A stretch of DNA of 37,278 nucleotides from Bacteroidota bacterium (GTDB lineage Bacteria; Bacteroidota; Bacteroidia; B-17B0; Aurantibacillaceae). The stretch lies in NCBI GenBank assembly GCA_013297775.1, contig JAAFIL010000034.1, positions 1-37,278 of the forward strand, in the 5' to 3' direction. Positions 27,034 through 35,782 of this stretch are shown in pieces. Within the stretch, counting starts at the first letter, position 1, and each line of letters begins with the position of its first letter. Under the pieces are notes generated by a model that was not told the origin of the DNA, did not search any database, and saw only the letters and a list, made by a program, of their open reading frames with translations. Made by a program: the position numbers and the translations under genes.

Positions 27034-28527
27034 ATGGTTTCACTTAAAAAATATTTCGTTTTGGCCTTAGCCACGTTAACGTCTTCATTTACTTTTTCTC
27101 AAAGTTTAAGTGCCGACGATCCCATTGCGGCCATGCTCGATAGCCTAGCCACCAAAAAGATTTTTGAAAAAGCGTTTGCCAAACCTGTTTTCCCAAAAAA
27201 TAACAAACATAAATTTACGATAGATAGCGTGCCGCGTTACGACGATTACACCTATCAGGCTCGTTTAGCTAAACTAGATGCCAACTCGCCCTTCGATTTG
27301 ATATATAACCCACATGTGAAAGGCTTTATTGAATTGTACGCCGTTCGTAAACGCGAAAGTGTGAGCCGAATGATGGGCGTTGCGCAATTGTATTACCCCA
27401 TGTTTGAAGAGATTTTAGACCGCTATAACATTCCTTTAGAGTTAAAACATTTGGCCGTTATAGAAAGTGCTCTAATTCCGTATGCCAAGTCGCGCGCGGG
27501 TGCCACGGGCTTGTGGCAATTTATGTACCCTACCGGAAAAATGTACGGATTAAACGTGAGCAGTTATGTAGATGAACGTTGCGACCCTTACAAAGCAACG
27601 GTTGCCGCCGCCGAATATTTAAAAAGCCTTTACAGTATGTTTAACGATTGGCAAATGGTTTTAGCGGCTTACAATGCGGGCCCTGGCACTATTAGTAAAG
27701 CCATTCGCCGCAGTGGGGGTAAAAAAACGTATTGGGAAATTCGTCCGTTTTTGCCTACCGAAACGCAAGGCTATGTACCTGCGTTTATTGCTGCTAATTA
27801 TGTTATGAATTATTCGCAAGAACACAATTTATACCCATCAACCCCTCGTAAAACTTATTTTGAAGTTGATACCGTGGTTGTAAAAGAACAAATGACGTTC
27901 TCTCAAATTTCTCAAGCATTAGACATTAGCGAAGAGGAAGTGCAGTATTTTAATCCACAATACCGAAAAAATTTAATTCCTGCTGGTGGCAATTCCATGT
28001 GTTTGCCTAAGGCACAAATTGGTTTGTTTTTAACGAACGAGCAAGATATTTATGTAGCCGTGAAGTCGCAACAAAACAGTTCAGAGTCTGTTGCCAATGT
28101 GAAAGAAGTTTTAAAAATGCACACCTATCGCAAAGGCGAAAAATTGAGTACCGTAGCTCGCAAATATGGCGTAACCATTAGCGATTTAAAAAATTGGAAT
28201 TATATCGGAAAACGTGGTGTAAAACCTGGAAAACAATTGCGGGTTTATGTGCGCGAACAAGCTAACGAAGCTCCCAAAAAGATAGAAATAGAGCCGAATA
28301 CCAACGCTGTTGCTAATAAAACCGAAACAGAAGAGGCTTCTAAAACACTAGCCGAAACCAAAACAGATAAAGTGCAATACGTGTATCATAAAGTGAAAAA
28401 AGGAGAAACACTTTACCGCGTGGCAAGCCGCTACGGCGTGGATGTTAGCACGGTTAAAACTTTAAATAGTTTAAAATCGAATGGCTTACGCCAAGGGCAA
28501 TTGCTAAAAATAAAAACGGTGGATTAA
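27034..28527 (+). CDS. Membrane-bound lytic transglycosylase (MltD-like) with LysM domains
   Basis: 497 residues. Signal peptide (1-22, ending FTFSQ). The lytic transglycosylase domain (about 125-235) has catalytic Glu144 in AVIESAL, then GATGLWQFMYPTGKMYGL and AYNAGPG. It cleaves peptidoglycan glycans, leaving 1,6-anhydro-MurNAc. Two clear LysM domains at the C-terminus (about 369-413, YRKGEKLSTVARKYGVTISDL; 450-495, HKVKKGETLYRVASRYGVDV) bind peptidoglycan, and a degenerate LysM-like stretch lies at about 285-331. There is no lipobox, so it is periplasmic rather than lipid-anchored. It converges on the LRR gene with 6 bases between stops; the stop overlaps a 6-bp AACGGT/ACCGTT hairpin. Confidence 0.93.
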   Translation: MVSLKKYFVLALATLTSSFTFSQSLSADDPIAAMLDSLATKKIFEKAFAKPVFPKNNKHKFTIDSVPRYDDYTYQARLAKLDANSPFDLIYNPHVKGFIELYAVRKRESVSRMMGVAQLYYPMFEEILDRYNIPLELKHLAVIESALIPYAKSRAGATGLWQFMYPTGKMYGLNVSSYVDERCDPYKATVAAAEYLKSLYSMFNDWQMVLAAYNAGPGTISKAIRRSGGKKTYWEIRPFLPTETQGYVPAFIAANYVMNYSQEHNLYPSTPRKTYFEVDTVVVKEQMTFSQISQALDISEEEVQYFNPQYRKNLIPAGGNSMCLPKAQIGLFLTNEQDIYVAVKSQQNSSESVANVKEVLKMHTYRKGEKLSTVARKYGVTISDLKNWNYIGKRGVKPGKQLRVYVREQANEAPKKIEIEPNTNAVANKTETEEASKTLAETKTDKVQYVYHKVKKGETLYRVASRYGVDVSTVKTLNSLKSNGLRQGQLLKIKTVD

Positions 28528-28533
28528 CCGTTC

Positions 28534-29394
28534 TCAAAATTTAATTTGACAACCGGGCAATAAAATTTTTAGCTTTTCAATCTCATCTGCCGAAATGGGA
28601 TTGCCCGATAGGTCTAAAAAAGCCAATTCACTAAGTTGCGAAATACTATCTGGTAAACTGGATAATAAATTATTTCGTAAGGAGATAAACCGAAGTTTTT
28701 GCGCTTTATACACATCGAACGGAAGATTTTGTAATCGGTTGTTTTCTACAATCAATACTTCTAATTGCGGTAAACGCTCAAAATGTTTACTAATAAAATG
28801 CGTGTTGGTATTGGATAAGTATAAAAATTTTAAACTCGGAATTTGAAAAAGTGGACGCGGAAAACTATCTAATACACAATTTTCAAAAACTACATCTTGT
28901 AATTTTTTTAGGAAATAGAACGTATTGGCGAGTTTCAACGTATCGTCAGTATTACCAAATTTAAACGTTTTTAATCGGCTTAAATAAGCAATACTTGTTG
29001 GAATGCTATCTATGACGGTGTGTTGTAATTCTAAATATTGTAGGTTTTGAAAAGGTTTTAAATCGTTAGGAAACGTTTTTAGCTTATTATTAAAAGAGGC
29101 TAAAAAAGTAAGGTTGATGAGCTCGTTTAATTTTGGAGGATAATCGCTAATGGAATTGGTGCTTAATTTTAAAACCTGTAAATCTTTTAATTGGTGCAGT
29201 TTATCATACTCTTTTGGTAAAATAGGTTTATACGATAAGTCTAATTTATAAACGCCTTTTCCTTTTTCGAGTGCTTCTTGCAAAATGGTATAAACCTTGC
29301 TGCCATAAGGGCCATATTGATCCATTTCTTTTTGCGAAAAAAGAGTAGGGGCAACTCCACCAAGCAGAACCAACAATAGGTACACTTTATTCAT
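28534..29394 (-). CDS. Secreted leucine-rich repeat protein
   Basis: 286 residues from the preferred ATG at 29394; a longer frame starts at 29445, but its first 17 residues precede a good signal peptide (MNKVYLLLVLLGGVAPTLFSQ). About eight to nine LRRs of the LxxLxxLxLxxNxLxxLP type run from about residue 60 to the end (e.g. LQVLKLSTNSISDYP, LRFISLRNNLLSSLPDSI, LAFLDLSGNPIS). LRR proteins act in protein-protein contact; no enzymatic domain or sorting signal is present. Probably cotranscribed with the DUF6624 gene upstream. Confidence 0.85.
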   Translation of the reverse strand: MNKVYLLLVLLGGVAPTLFSQKEMDQYGPYGSKVYTILQEALEKGKGVYKLDLSYKPILPKEYDKLHQLKDLQVLKLSTNSISDYPPKLNELINLTFLASFNNKLKTFPNDLKPFQNLQYLELQHTVIDSIPTSIAYLSRLKTFKFGNTDDTLKLANTFYFLKKLQDVVFENCVLDSFPRPLFQIPSLKFLYLSNTNTHFISKHFERLPQLEVLIVENNRLQNLPFDVYKAQKLRFISLRNNLLSSLPDSISQLSELAFLDLSGNPISADEIEKLKILLPGCQIKF

Positions 29395-29462
29395 ACTTAC
29401 AATAATAGGCAAAAAAGTAAAAGGGGTGTAAAGAGTTATAAACACAACAAGGGGTCATGGAT

Positions 29463-30455
29463 TCAATGCCTTATTTTTTCCATTTCCTTTTCGAGATTAG
29501 GCAGTTGTTTTTTATAGTTTTCTAAATTCCAAACGATGTTCCATTTTTTAGCGTAATCGGCAATGTTTCCTAAACCCATGGTGGCTCGGCGTTGGTCTAT
29601 ATCATCGGGGTCTATTATCGGAAAAACATAATATTCGCCTTTATCGGTTTGCCCAATTTGACTGCCATATATTTGTTTTTGTCCTTGCCCCATTAACACA
29701 CGGTCTTCTAAAAGTGCTAGGCTACTTGGTGCTGCTTTCCCGTTTTTTGTGGCTTCGCGCATAATCGGTAAATAATTTAATTGGGTTTTTAAGTCGGCGT
29801 GTTGTATCACTAAAAAAAGAGTAGAAGCACCTTTGTTCCCAACAACATCAGCTCCTAACCAACCCTCTTTATCGAGTATGGCTTTAACTTTAATTAAATT
29901 GATAGAATCTTTGTAGCGGATAGTCGTCCATAAATCCGACATCTCTTTCGAGTTACGACCATATTTAGCTTCTAACGTTCTACTTTGTAATCTAAGCAAT
30001 TGATCGCCATCATAAACGCTATCCAACATTGCAACCAAAGGTTTATTGAAGTGAGCCTCTTCCTCTTTTTTATTTTCTTTTATTTTCTCGATCAAAGGTT
30101 GCCAGCGTTTATCTAAGCGCAAACCTTGCAAATCGTTATCGTAGATGATGTGGTCGTAATTGCTGTAATGCGAACGGTAAGCAATGCGTTCTAAATTAAA
30201 AAAAGCACTATCTAAATTATTAGCCATAGCCCACGAGCAAGCGGCATTGTAACGGTCGTTAGGAAAGCCTTTCCACGCGTTAGACTTAAATGCTGAGGAA
30301 TACAACCCTGCCGATTTTTTATAATCTTTCAACGTATATAAAGAGTCAGCTTTCTTTACTAATACCGAGTATTCGGGAGGAACGGATTGACCAAAGGCAT
30401 TTATCAACAGAGCCAAGCAACACCCAAGCGTAACCAAAAAATGAGTCATACACAA
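29463..30455 (-). CDS. Secreted DUF6624 protein with a TPR-like N-terminus
   Basis: 330 residues. Signal peptide (about 1-22, ending NAFGQ); ATG codons 1 and 3 are both possible starts. Residues ~30-125 look like TPR repeats (KKADSLYTLKDYKKSAGLYSSAFKSN; YNAACSWAMANNLDSAFFNLERI). Residues ~140-325 carry the DUF6624 pattern: DQLLRLQ...YG, a GWLGADVVGNKGASTLFLVIQHAD core and LLEDRVLMGQGQKQIYGSQI. His at VIQHAD and the second basic/acidic cluster (DIDQRR) are conserved in the family, whose function is unknown. Periplasmic or exported. Same strand as the LRR gene. Confidence 0.82.
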   Translation of the reverse strand: MCMTHFLVTLGCCLALLINAFGQSVPPEYSVLVKKADSLYTLKDYKKSAGLYSSAFKSNAWKGFPNDRYNAACSWAMANNLDSAFFNLERIAYRSHYSNYDHIIYDNDLQGLRLDKRWQPLIEKIKENKKEEEAHFNKPLVAMLDSVYDGDQLLRLQSRTLEAKYGRNSKEMSDLWTTIRYKDSINLIKVKAILDKEGWLGADVVGNKGASTLFLVIQHADLKTQLNYLPIMREATKNGKAAPSSLALLEDRVLMGQGQKQIYGSQIGQTDKGEYYVFPIIDPDDIDQRRATMGLGNIADYAKKWNIVWNLENYKKQLPNLEKEMEKIRH

Positions 30456-30551
30456 ATATAAAAATACTACCGTGGTGTTTTCGGAAAAACTTTTCTACAC
30501 TATAAATTTTTAACAACGGCTTATTTTTAAACATTTTTGCTTTCCTTTTAA

Positions 30552-30559
30552 TACATTTG
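30552..30559 (+). promoter_or_regulatory. -7 box upstream of ffh
   Basis: TACATTTG, an exact match to TAnnTTTG, 19 bases before the ffh ATG. No TTTG lies at the standard 19-base distance (TTTTTG is only 12 upstream), so the -33 element is weak or absent. Confidence 0.4.
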
Positions 30560-30578
30560 TAATTCTTAAAAAAATAGC

Positions 30579-31934
30579 ATGTTTAATAGTTTACAAGATA
30601 AGCTCGACCGAGCCTTTAAAGTTTTAAAAGGACAAGGAAAAATTACTGAAATTAACGTGGCCGAAACCATGAAAGAAGTGCGTAAAGCCCTTTTAGATGC
30701 CGACGTTAATTACAAAGTGGCCAAAAATTTTACAGACACCGTTAAAGAAAAAGCTTTGGGCTTAGATGTGTTAAACACCATTTCGCCGGGGCAATTATTA
30801 ATTAAGGTAACACACGATGAATTAGCCATTTTAATGGGCGGCACCAAAGAAGATATTTATTTGGGAGGTAATCCAACTATTATTTTAATGAGCGGTTTGC
30901 AAGGAAGCGGTAAAACAACGTTTACAGGAAAATTAGCCTATTACCTTAAAACTAAAAAAGGAAAAAAACCGTTGATGGTAGCTTGCGACGTTTACCGCCC
31001 AGCGGCCATTGACCAGTTGCATGTATTGGGGCAACAAATAGGGATAGAGGTTTTTAGCAATAAGGAAGAAAAAAATCCGATTAAGATTGCCGAAGCCGCC
31101 ATTAAGCAAGCCAAAGAAAACGGAAACAGCGTGGTGTTAATAGATACGGCGGGTCGTTTGGCGGTGGATGAGCAAATGATGAACGAAATTGCCAATTTAA
31201 AAACAGCGGTGAAGCCCAACGAAATTTTATTTGTTGTGGATAGCATGACTGGGCAAGATGCAGTAAACACAGCCAAAGCCTTTAACGACCGTTTAGATTT
31301 TGATGGTGTTATTTTAACCAAGTTAGATGGCGATACCCGTGGTGGAGCCGCTTTATCTATTAAAAGTGTGGTTAATAAACCCATCAAGTTTATAGGTACT
31401 GGCGAAAAAATGGAAGCCTTAGATGTGTTTTATCCTGAACGGATGGCCGACCGTATTTTAGGGATGGGCGATGTGGTTACTTTAGTAGAGCGTGCTCAAG
31501 AACAATTTAATGAAGAAGAAGCCCGCAAACTCTCGAAAAAAATTGCAAATAACAAATTTGACTTCAACGACTTTTTAGGTCAATTGCAACAAATCAAAAA
31601 AATGGGTAACATTAAAGATTTGGTCGGCATGATTCCAGGTGTTGGCAAAGCCGTTAAAGATGCAGATATTAACGAAGATGCGTTTAAAGGCATCGAAGCC
31701 ATTATTTATAGCATGACACCCGATGAACGCAACAAGCCAGAATTATTGAATGGTGCGCGTCGTCAGCGCATTGCCAAAGGAAGCGGGCAAGGCATTCAAG
31801 AAGTTAATAAACTTTTAAAACAATTTGAAGACACCCGAAAAATGATGCGCATGATGAACGATAAAAACGCCATTGCAAAAATGATGCGTAACATGCCAAA
31901 AGGTGCCATGGGTGGCGGTATGCCCAAAATGTAA
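30579..31934 (+). CDS. ffh: Signal recognition particle GTPase Ffh (SRP54)
   Basis: 451 residues. N domain (1-90, with ALLDADVNYKVAKNF), G domain with GLQGSGKTTFTGKLA (about 106-120), DVYRPAAIDQL, DTAGRLAVDE, TKLDGDTRGGAALS and GTGEKMEALDVFYPERMADRILGMGD, then a Met-rich M domain (about 320-451; MMRMMNDKNAIAKMMRNMPKG) that binds 4.5S RNA and signal peptides. It targets nascent membrane proteins to SecYEG through FtsY. Five genes follow on the same strand within 4 kb; the SulP gene starts 33 bases after the stop. Confidence 0.98.
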   Translation: MFNSLQDKLDRAFKVLKGQGKITEINVAETMKEVRKALLDADVNYKVAKNFTDTVKEKALGLDVLNTISPGQLLIKVTHDELAILMGGTKEDIYLGGNPTIILMSGLQGSGKTTFTGKLAYYLKTKKGKKPLMVACDVYRPAAIDQLHVLGQQIGIEVFSNKEEKNPIKIAEAAIKQAKENGNSVVLIDTAGRLAVDEQMMNEIANLKTAVKPNEILFVVDSMTGQDAVNTAKAFNDRLDFDGVILTKLDGDTRGGAALSIKSVVNKPIKFIGTGEKMEALDVFYPERMADRILGMGDVVTLVERAQEQFNEEEARKLSKKIANNKFDFNDFLGQLQQIKKMGNIKDLVGMIPGVGKAVKDADINEDAFKGIEAIIYSMTPDERNKPELLNGARRQRIAKGSGQGIQEVNKLLKQFEDTRKMMRMMNDKNAIAKMMRNMPKGAMGGGMPKM

Positions 31935-31967
31935 ATATTTATAGTTAGTTTTGGCTATTAAGTGGGT

Positions 31968-33506
31968 ATGAACGATTTCAAATTATCTCCTAACAACATT
32001 AAAGCTGGTGTTACCGTATTTTTGGTAGCCTTGCCTTTGTGTTTAGGTATAGCCTTAGCCTGCAATACGCCTTTGTTTTCGGGATTAATTGCAGGAGTTG
32101 TAGCGGGTGTGTTTGTTACCCTATTTAGTGGATCGCGCCTAAGTGTAAGCGGCCCCGCAGCAGGTTTAACAGCCGTTGTGTTAACCGCCGTTACTAGCTT
32201 GGGTAGCTTTAATGCGTTTTGTGCCGCTGTGGTGGTAGCCGGTATTTTACAATTCATTTTGGGGCTACTAAAAACAGGAGGCATTGCTAATTATATACCC
32301 AACGCGGTTATTAAAGGCATGTTAGCAGGTATTGGATTAATACTCATTATTAAACAAATTCCGCATTTGCTTGGGTACGACAAAGACCCTGAAGGCGATT
32401 TTGAATTTATTCAACCCGATGGACACAATACGTTTTCGGAGTTAATTTACATGTTTAACAGTTTAACACCTGGTGCCATTTGTATAGGCATCTTGTCGTT
32501 GGTGTTGTTATTTTTTGCCGACTCCAAATGGTATAAATCCAATAAATGGTTTTCAAAACTACCAGCTCCTCTGTTAGTGGTTGTTTTAGGCATCTTACTT
32601 AACGAACTGTTTAAGGCATTCAACAATTCCATCTTGATTATTGAACCCGAGCATTTGGTATCGGTGCCACTTATTAATACGGCCGCCGAGTTAAAAGCCA
32701 ATTTAGTTGTTCCAGATTTTACGCTAATCGTTCAATCTAAATTTTGGTTAGTGGCATTTACTTTAGCCATAGTAGCCAGTTTAGAAACCCTTTTAAGCAT
32801 CGAAGCGGTTGATAAGTTAGATCCCGAAAAGCAAGTATCGAACAACAACAAAGAGTTAATGGCGCAAGGTATCGGAAACATTATTTGCGGGTTGATTGGC
32901 GGCTTACCCGTAACCTCGGTTATTGTGCGCAGTTCGGCCAACGTTAATGCGGGAGCCAACAACAAAAGTGCAGCCTTAATTCATGCCTTGTTATTGGCTT
33001 TAGCCGTGTTTTTAATTCCCAGTGTTTTAATGAAAATACCCAATGCGAGTTTAGCCGCCATTTTAATTGTAACAGGCTACAAATTAGTAAAACCTTCTAT
33101 TTTTAAAGAAACGTTTCGGTTGGGATATAGTCAAATTATTCCTTTTGTAATAACTATTGTGATGATGCAGTTAACCGATTTGTTATTGGGTGTTGGCTGC
33201 GGCATTGCCGTTTCGGTTTGTTTTATTATTTTTAATAACATCAGTTTATCGTTCGACTCGGCCTCGAATAAAATTAATGGCGAGCAATACCACTTATTAA
33301 AATTACCGCAACATGTTACCTTTTTCAACAAAGGGTTTTTACAAAATTATTTTTTAAAGATAGAAAACAATGCCCACGTGATTATAGATGCCTCCATTGT
33401 TAAAAGCATAGATGCCGATTCGCGCGAGGTATTAAGAGAATTTATTGAGCGAGCCGAAAAACGCCAAATAAAAATAGATTTAAAAAAACTAGAACACTTA
33501 TTATAA
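31968..33506 (+). CDS. SulP-family anion transporter, likely bicarbonate
   Basis: 512 residues from the ATG at 31968; a GTG two codons earlier is possible. The SulP membrane domain has the Gly-rich early segment FLVALPLCLGIALA, SGPAAGLTAVVLTAV and ETLLSIEAVDKLDPEKQ. A shortened STAS-like domain occupies the last ~70 residues (HVIIDASIVKSIDADSREVLREFIERA). SulP proteins carry sulfate, bicarbonate or other anions. The beta-carbonic anhydrase gene follows after 6 bases, and that pairing in bacteria points to bicarbonate uptake of the BicA kind; the transported ion is therefore inferred from context. Confidence 0.9.
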   Translation: MNDFKLSPNNIKAGVTVFLVALPLCLGIALACNTPLFSGLIAGVVAGVFVTLFSGSRLSVSGPAAGLTAVVLTAVTSLGSFNAFCAAVVVAGILQFILGLLKTGGIANYIPNAVIKGMLAGIGLILIIKQIPHLLGYDKDPEGDFEFIQPDGHNTFSELIYMFNSLTPGAICIGILSLVLLFFADSKWYKSNKWFSKLPAPLLVVVLGILLNELFKAFNNSILIIEPEHLVSVPLINTAAELKANLVVPDFTLIVQSKFWLVAFTLAIVASLETLLSIEAVDKLDPEKQVSNNNKELMAQGIGNIICGLIGGLPVTSVIVRSSANVNAGANNKSAALIHALLLALAVFLIPSVLMKIPNASLAAILIVTGYKLVKPSIFKETFRLGYSQIIPFVITIVMMQLTDLLLGVGCGIAVSVCFIIFNNISLSFDSASNKINGEQYHLLKLPQHVTFFNKGFLQNYFLKIENNAHVIIDASIVKSIDADSREVLREFIERAEKRQIKIDLKKLEHLL

Positions 33507-33512
33507 TTTGGA

Positions 33513-34175
33513 ATGACGGATACAAAAAATCATGCACAAAGCTATTTACGCCTTATTGAAGGCAACCGCCATTTTTCGTTAAGTCGGCAAATTGGCGATC
33601 CCGAGTATTTTAAACGCTTATCGTTAGGGCAAACGCCCGAGTATTTATGGATAGGTTGCAGCGATAGCCGAGTGCCAGCCAACGAAGTAACAGGCACACA
33701 CAGCGGCGAGATTTTTGTTCACCGAAACATAGCCAATGTAGTGGTTCACACCGACTTAAATTTAATGAGCGTACTCGAATATGCCGTTAATGTATTAGGC
33801 GTTAAACACATTATTGTTTGTGGGCACTTTGGTTGCGGCGGCATAAGAGCAGCCATGAGCAAAAAATCGTTTGGGTTAGTTGACAAATGGTTGCGAAATA
33901 TTAAAGATGTGTATCATTTACACCAAGCCGAACTCGATGCCATCGAAGATTTAGACAAACGCGCCGACAGACTCACCGAGTTAAATGTTATGGAACAAGT
34001 TCGTAACTTAGCCAAAACAAAAATTATTCAACGCGCTTGGCATACTAAAAAAGATTTGCACATTCATGGATGGGTATATGGTTTAAACAATGGCTTAATA
34101 ACAGAGTTAAACACCATACACGATGAAAAGGAAGATATTGACAACATTTACCAATACGATTTTGATTTAGATTGA
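33513..34175 (+). CDS. Beta-class carbonic anhydrase
   Basis: 220 residues. The zinc ligands and catalytic dyad of the family are clear: Cys49-x-Asp51-x-Arg53 (GCSDSRVPANE), then His105 and Cys108 (CGHFGCGG), with VFVHRNIANVV-like EIFVHRNIANVV between. It interconverts CO2 and bicarbonate in the cytoplasm. It starts 6 bases after the SulP transporter stop, so the two are cotranscribed and probably act together to supply bicarbonate for carboxylases (an acyl-CoA carboxylase subunit is encoded at 4286). The sigma factor gene begins 17 bases downstream. Confidence 0.96.
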   Translation: MTDTKNHAQSYLRLIEGNRHFSLSRQIGDPEYFKRLSLGQTPEYLWIGCSDSRVPANEVTGTHSGEIFVHRNIANVVVHTDLNLMSVLEYAVNVLGVKHIIVCGHFGCGGIRAAMSKKSFGLVDKWLRNIKDVYHLHQAELDAIEDLDKRADRLTELNVMEQVRNLAKTKIIQRAWHTKKDLHIHGWVYGLNNGLITELNTIHDEKEDIDNIYQYDFDLD

Positions 34176-34192
34176 ACTCATAGATAAGTACT

Positions 34193-34765
34193 TTGCCTCC
34201 GAAACTCACATACACGCACGATGAACTGGTAGCCGCTTTACGCAACCGTAATCAAACGGCATTTACTTATTTATACGATAATTATAGCCGAGCCTTACTG
34301 CATGTAATTGATGCCATTGTGAAAAGCGAAGCCGAAGCCGAGGATGTGCTTCAAAATGTATTCGTTAAAGTTTGGAATAGCTTTGATTTGTATGATGCCA
34401 GCAAAGGACGTTTATACACCTGGATGCTAAACATTGCGCGTAACATGGCTATTGACAGTACCCGCTCGAAACATGAAAAAATAAAATCTAAAATCCAAAA
34501 TACAGACGATGTCGTATATGAAAGCGGTGCTTTATCGGTTACAGATACCACACACGAAGCTATTGGTTTAAATAGCTTATTAAAGTATTTAAAAACCGAT
34601 CAGCAAGAATTGATACATTTAGCCTACTATTACGGTTATACTCAGGAAGAACTCTCCTTAAAACTGAATATACCTTTGGGTACAGTTAAAACAAAAATAA
34701 GACAAGCCCTTTTACAATTGCGTGAAATGGCAAAAAACGAATTAAAAAGTGCAGGAGAACACTAA
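34193..34765 (+). CDS. ECF sigma-70 factor (TTG start)
   Basis: 190 residues. Region 2 (about 20-85; FTYLYDNYSRALLHVI, AEDVLQNVFVKVW, YTWMLNIARNMAID) and region 4 (about 120-185; LKTDQQELIHLAYYYGYTQEELSLKLNIPLGTVKTKIRQALLQLRE) define an ECF-type sigma factor; the group resembles SigK/RpoE factors paired with RskA-type anti-sigma factors. The start is TTG: an in-frame TAG lies four codons upstream and there is no ATG before region 2. The anti-sigma gene begins on the base after the stop. Confidence 0.93.
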   Translation: MPPKLTYTHDELVAALRNRNQTAFTYLYDNYSRALLHVIDAIVKSEAEAEDVLQNVFVKVWNSFDLYDASKGRLYTWMLNIARNMAIDSTRSKHEKIKSKIQNTDDVVYESGALSVTDTTHEAIGLNSLLKYLKTDQQELIHLAYYYGYTQEELSLKLNIPLGTVKTKIRQALLQLREMAKNELKSAGEH

Positions 34766-35377
34766 ATGAAAACGGTAGGAGAATATATAGCGTCCGGAAT
34801 TTTGGAATTATATGTGTTAGGCTTAACAGATTCGTCAACCAATAAGCATATCTATGAATTGACACAAACCCATTCTGCTTTATTACAAGAAATTGAACGC
34901 ATCGAACTTAGTATTATAGAGGGTACTCATACCGCAAAAAGCCCAAGTGCCAATGCCAAAGCATTTGTGTTAGCCACTATAGATTATACCGAACGCTTAA
35001 AAAATGGCGAGTTGCCGCAAGAGCCACCTTTACTTAATTCAAATTCAAAAGCAAGTGATTATGAGCAATGGTTATCTCGTGCGGATATGACTTTGCCCGA
35101 AAACGCTGGCGATACTTATGGTAAAATTATTGGTTACAATTCTAACGCAATTACCCTTATTTCGTGGTTAAAAATTGGTTCGCCACACGAGGTACATACC
35201 AATGAACTCGAACGTTTTTTAATTATTGAAGGTACTTGCGACATTGCATTCGATACGGGCGTTGTTCATCATTTAAAAGCTGGAGATTTTTTAGAAATAC
35301 CTTTACACATTGGGCATACACTTACTGTAACCTCTAACACGCCATGTAAAGTGGTGCTTCAACGTGTAGCGGCTTAA
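34766..35377 (+). CDS. Cupin-fused anti-sigma factor, ChrR/RskA-like
   Basis: 203 residues. The N-terminal ~50 residues (EYIASGILELYVLGLTDSS, followed by a helical QTHSALLQEIERIELSI) match the sigma-binding start of RskA-type anti-sigma factors. The C-terminal ~90 residues form a cupin (ISWLKIGSPHEVHTNELERFLIIEGTCDIAF, then HHLKAGDFLEIPLHIGHTLTV) with His residues at usual metal positions. There is no membrane segment, so unlike RskA it is predicted to be cytoplasmic, and the His-x3-Cys-x2-Cys zinc motif of ChrR is absent. It likely binds the sigma factor encoded immediately upstream and releases it when the cupin senses a ligand or metal; the signal is unknown. Confidence 0.82.
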   Translation: MKTVGEYIASGILELYVLGLTDSSTNKHIYELTQTHSALLQEIERIELSIIEGTHTAKSPSANAKAFVLATIDYTERLKNGELPQEPPLLNSNSKASDYEQWLSRADMTLPENAGDTYGKIIGYNSNAITLISWLKIGSPHEVHTNELERFLIIEGTCDIAFDTGVVHHLKAGDFLEIPLHIGHTLTVTSNTPCKVVLQRVAA

Positions 35378-35400
35378 ATTCAAACGGGTTTTATTAAAAG

Positions 35401-35645
35401 GGAAGGCACGCAAAGATTCGCAGAGGGTGGGGTGGTGTATTCTACGAGATTTGAAGTAAATATTTCCAACTAAGCATTAGCATCGTATTTCTAAAAGAAG
35501 CTAGGCACGCCAAGGCGCAAAGATTCGCAAAGGGTGGGGTGGTGTATTCTACGAGATTTGAAGTAAATATTTCCAACTAAGCATTAGCATCATATTCCTA
35601 AAATAAGCCAGGCACGCCAAGGCGCAACGTTCGCAAAGAGAGGGG
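35401..35645 (+). repeat. 107-bp tandem repeat with GCAAAG motifs
   Basis: Two units of 107 bases (35415-35521 and 35522-35628) differ at about six positions, and a third begins at 35629 and ends after TTCGCAAAGAG. Each unit contains GGCACGCCAAGGCGCAA and TTCGCAAAGG words and a GGGTGGGGTGGTG tract. It fills most of the gap between the anti-sigma gene and the next gene (35378-35782). It is non-coding. Related words occur near 25422 and 37030. Confidence 0.85.
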
Positions 35646-35782
35646 ATTACTCGTTTTTGCTAATGGAAGTATTTTATTTATTGAAATCGTACAAAATATT
35701 TTTTAGTTTTTAAATCCGCTTATTTCTTTTTAACGTAAGTAGTTTAAAGCAGTTAAATTTTTACGTTATAAATCTACCGATT

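Noticed and set aside
29395-29445. 17-residue N-terminal extension of the LRR protein
   Set aside because: The internal ATG at 29394 begins a standard signal peptide; the extension would bury it.
31962-31964. GTG start for the SulP transporter
   Set aside because: An ATG two codons later (31968) leads directly into the conserved N-terminus and is the simpler start.
35401-35645. CRISPR array suggested by repeats at regular spacing
   Set aside because: The whole 107-base unit is repeated, with no unique spacers between short repeats, and no cas genes are nearby.
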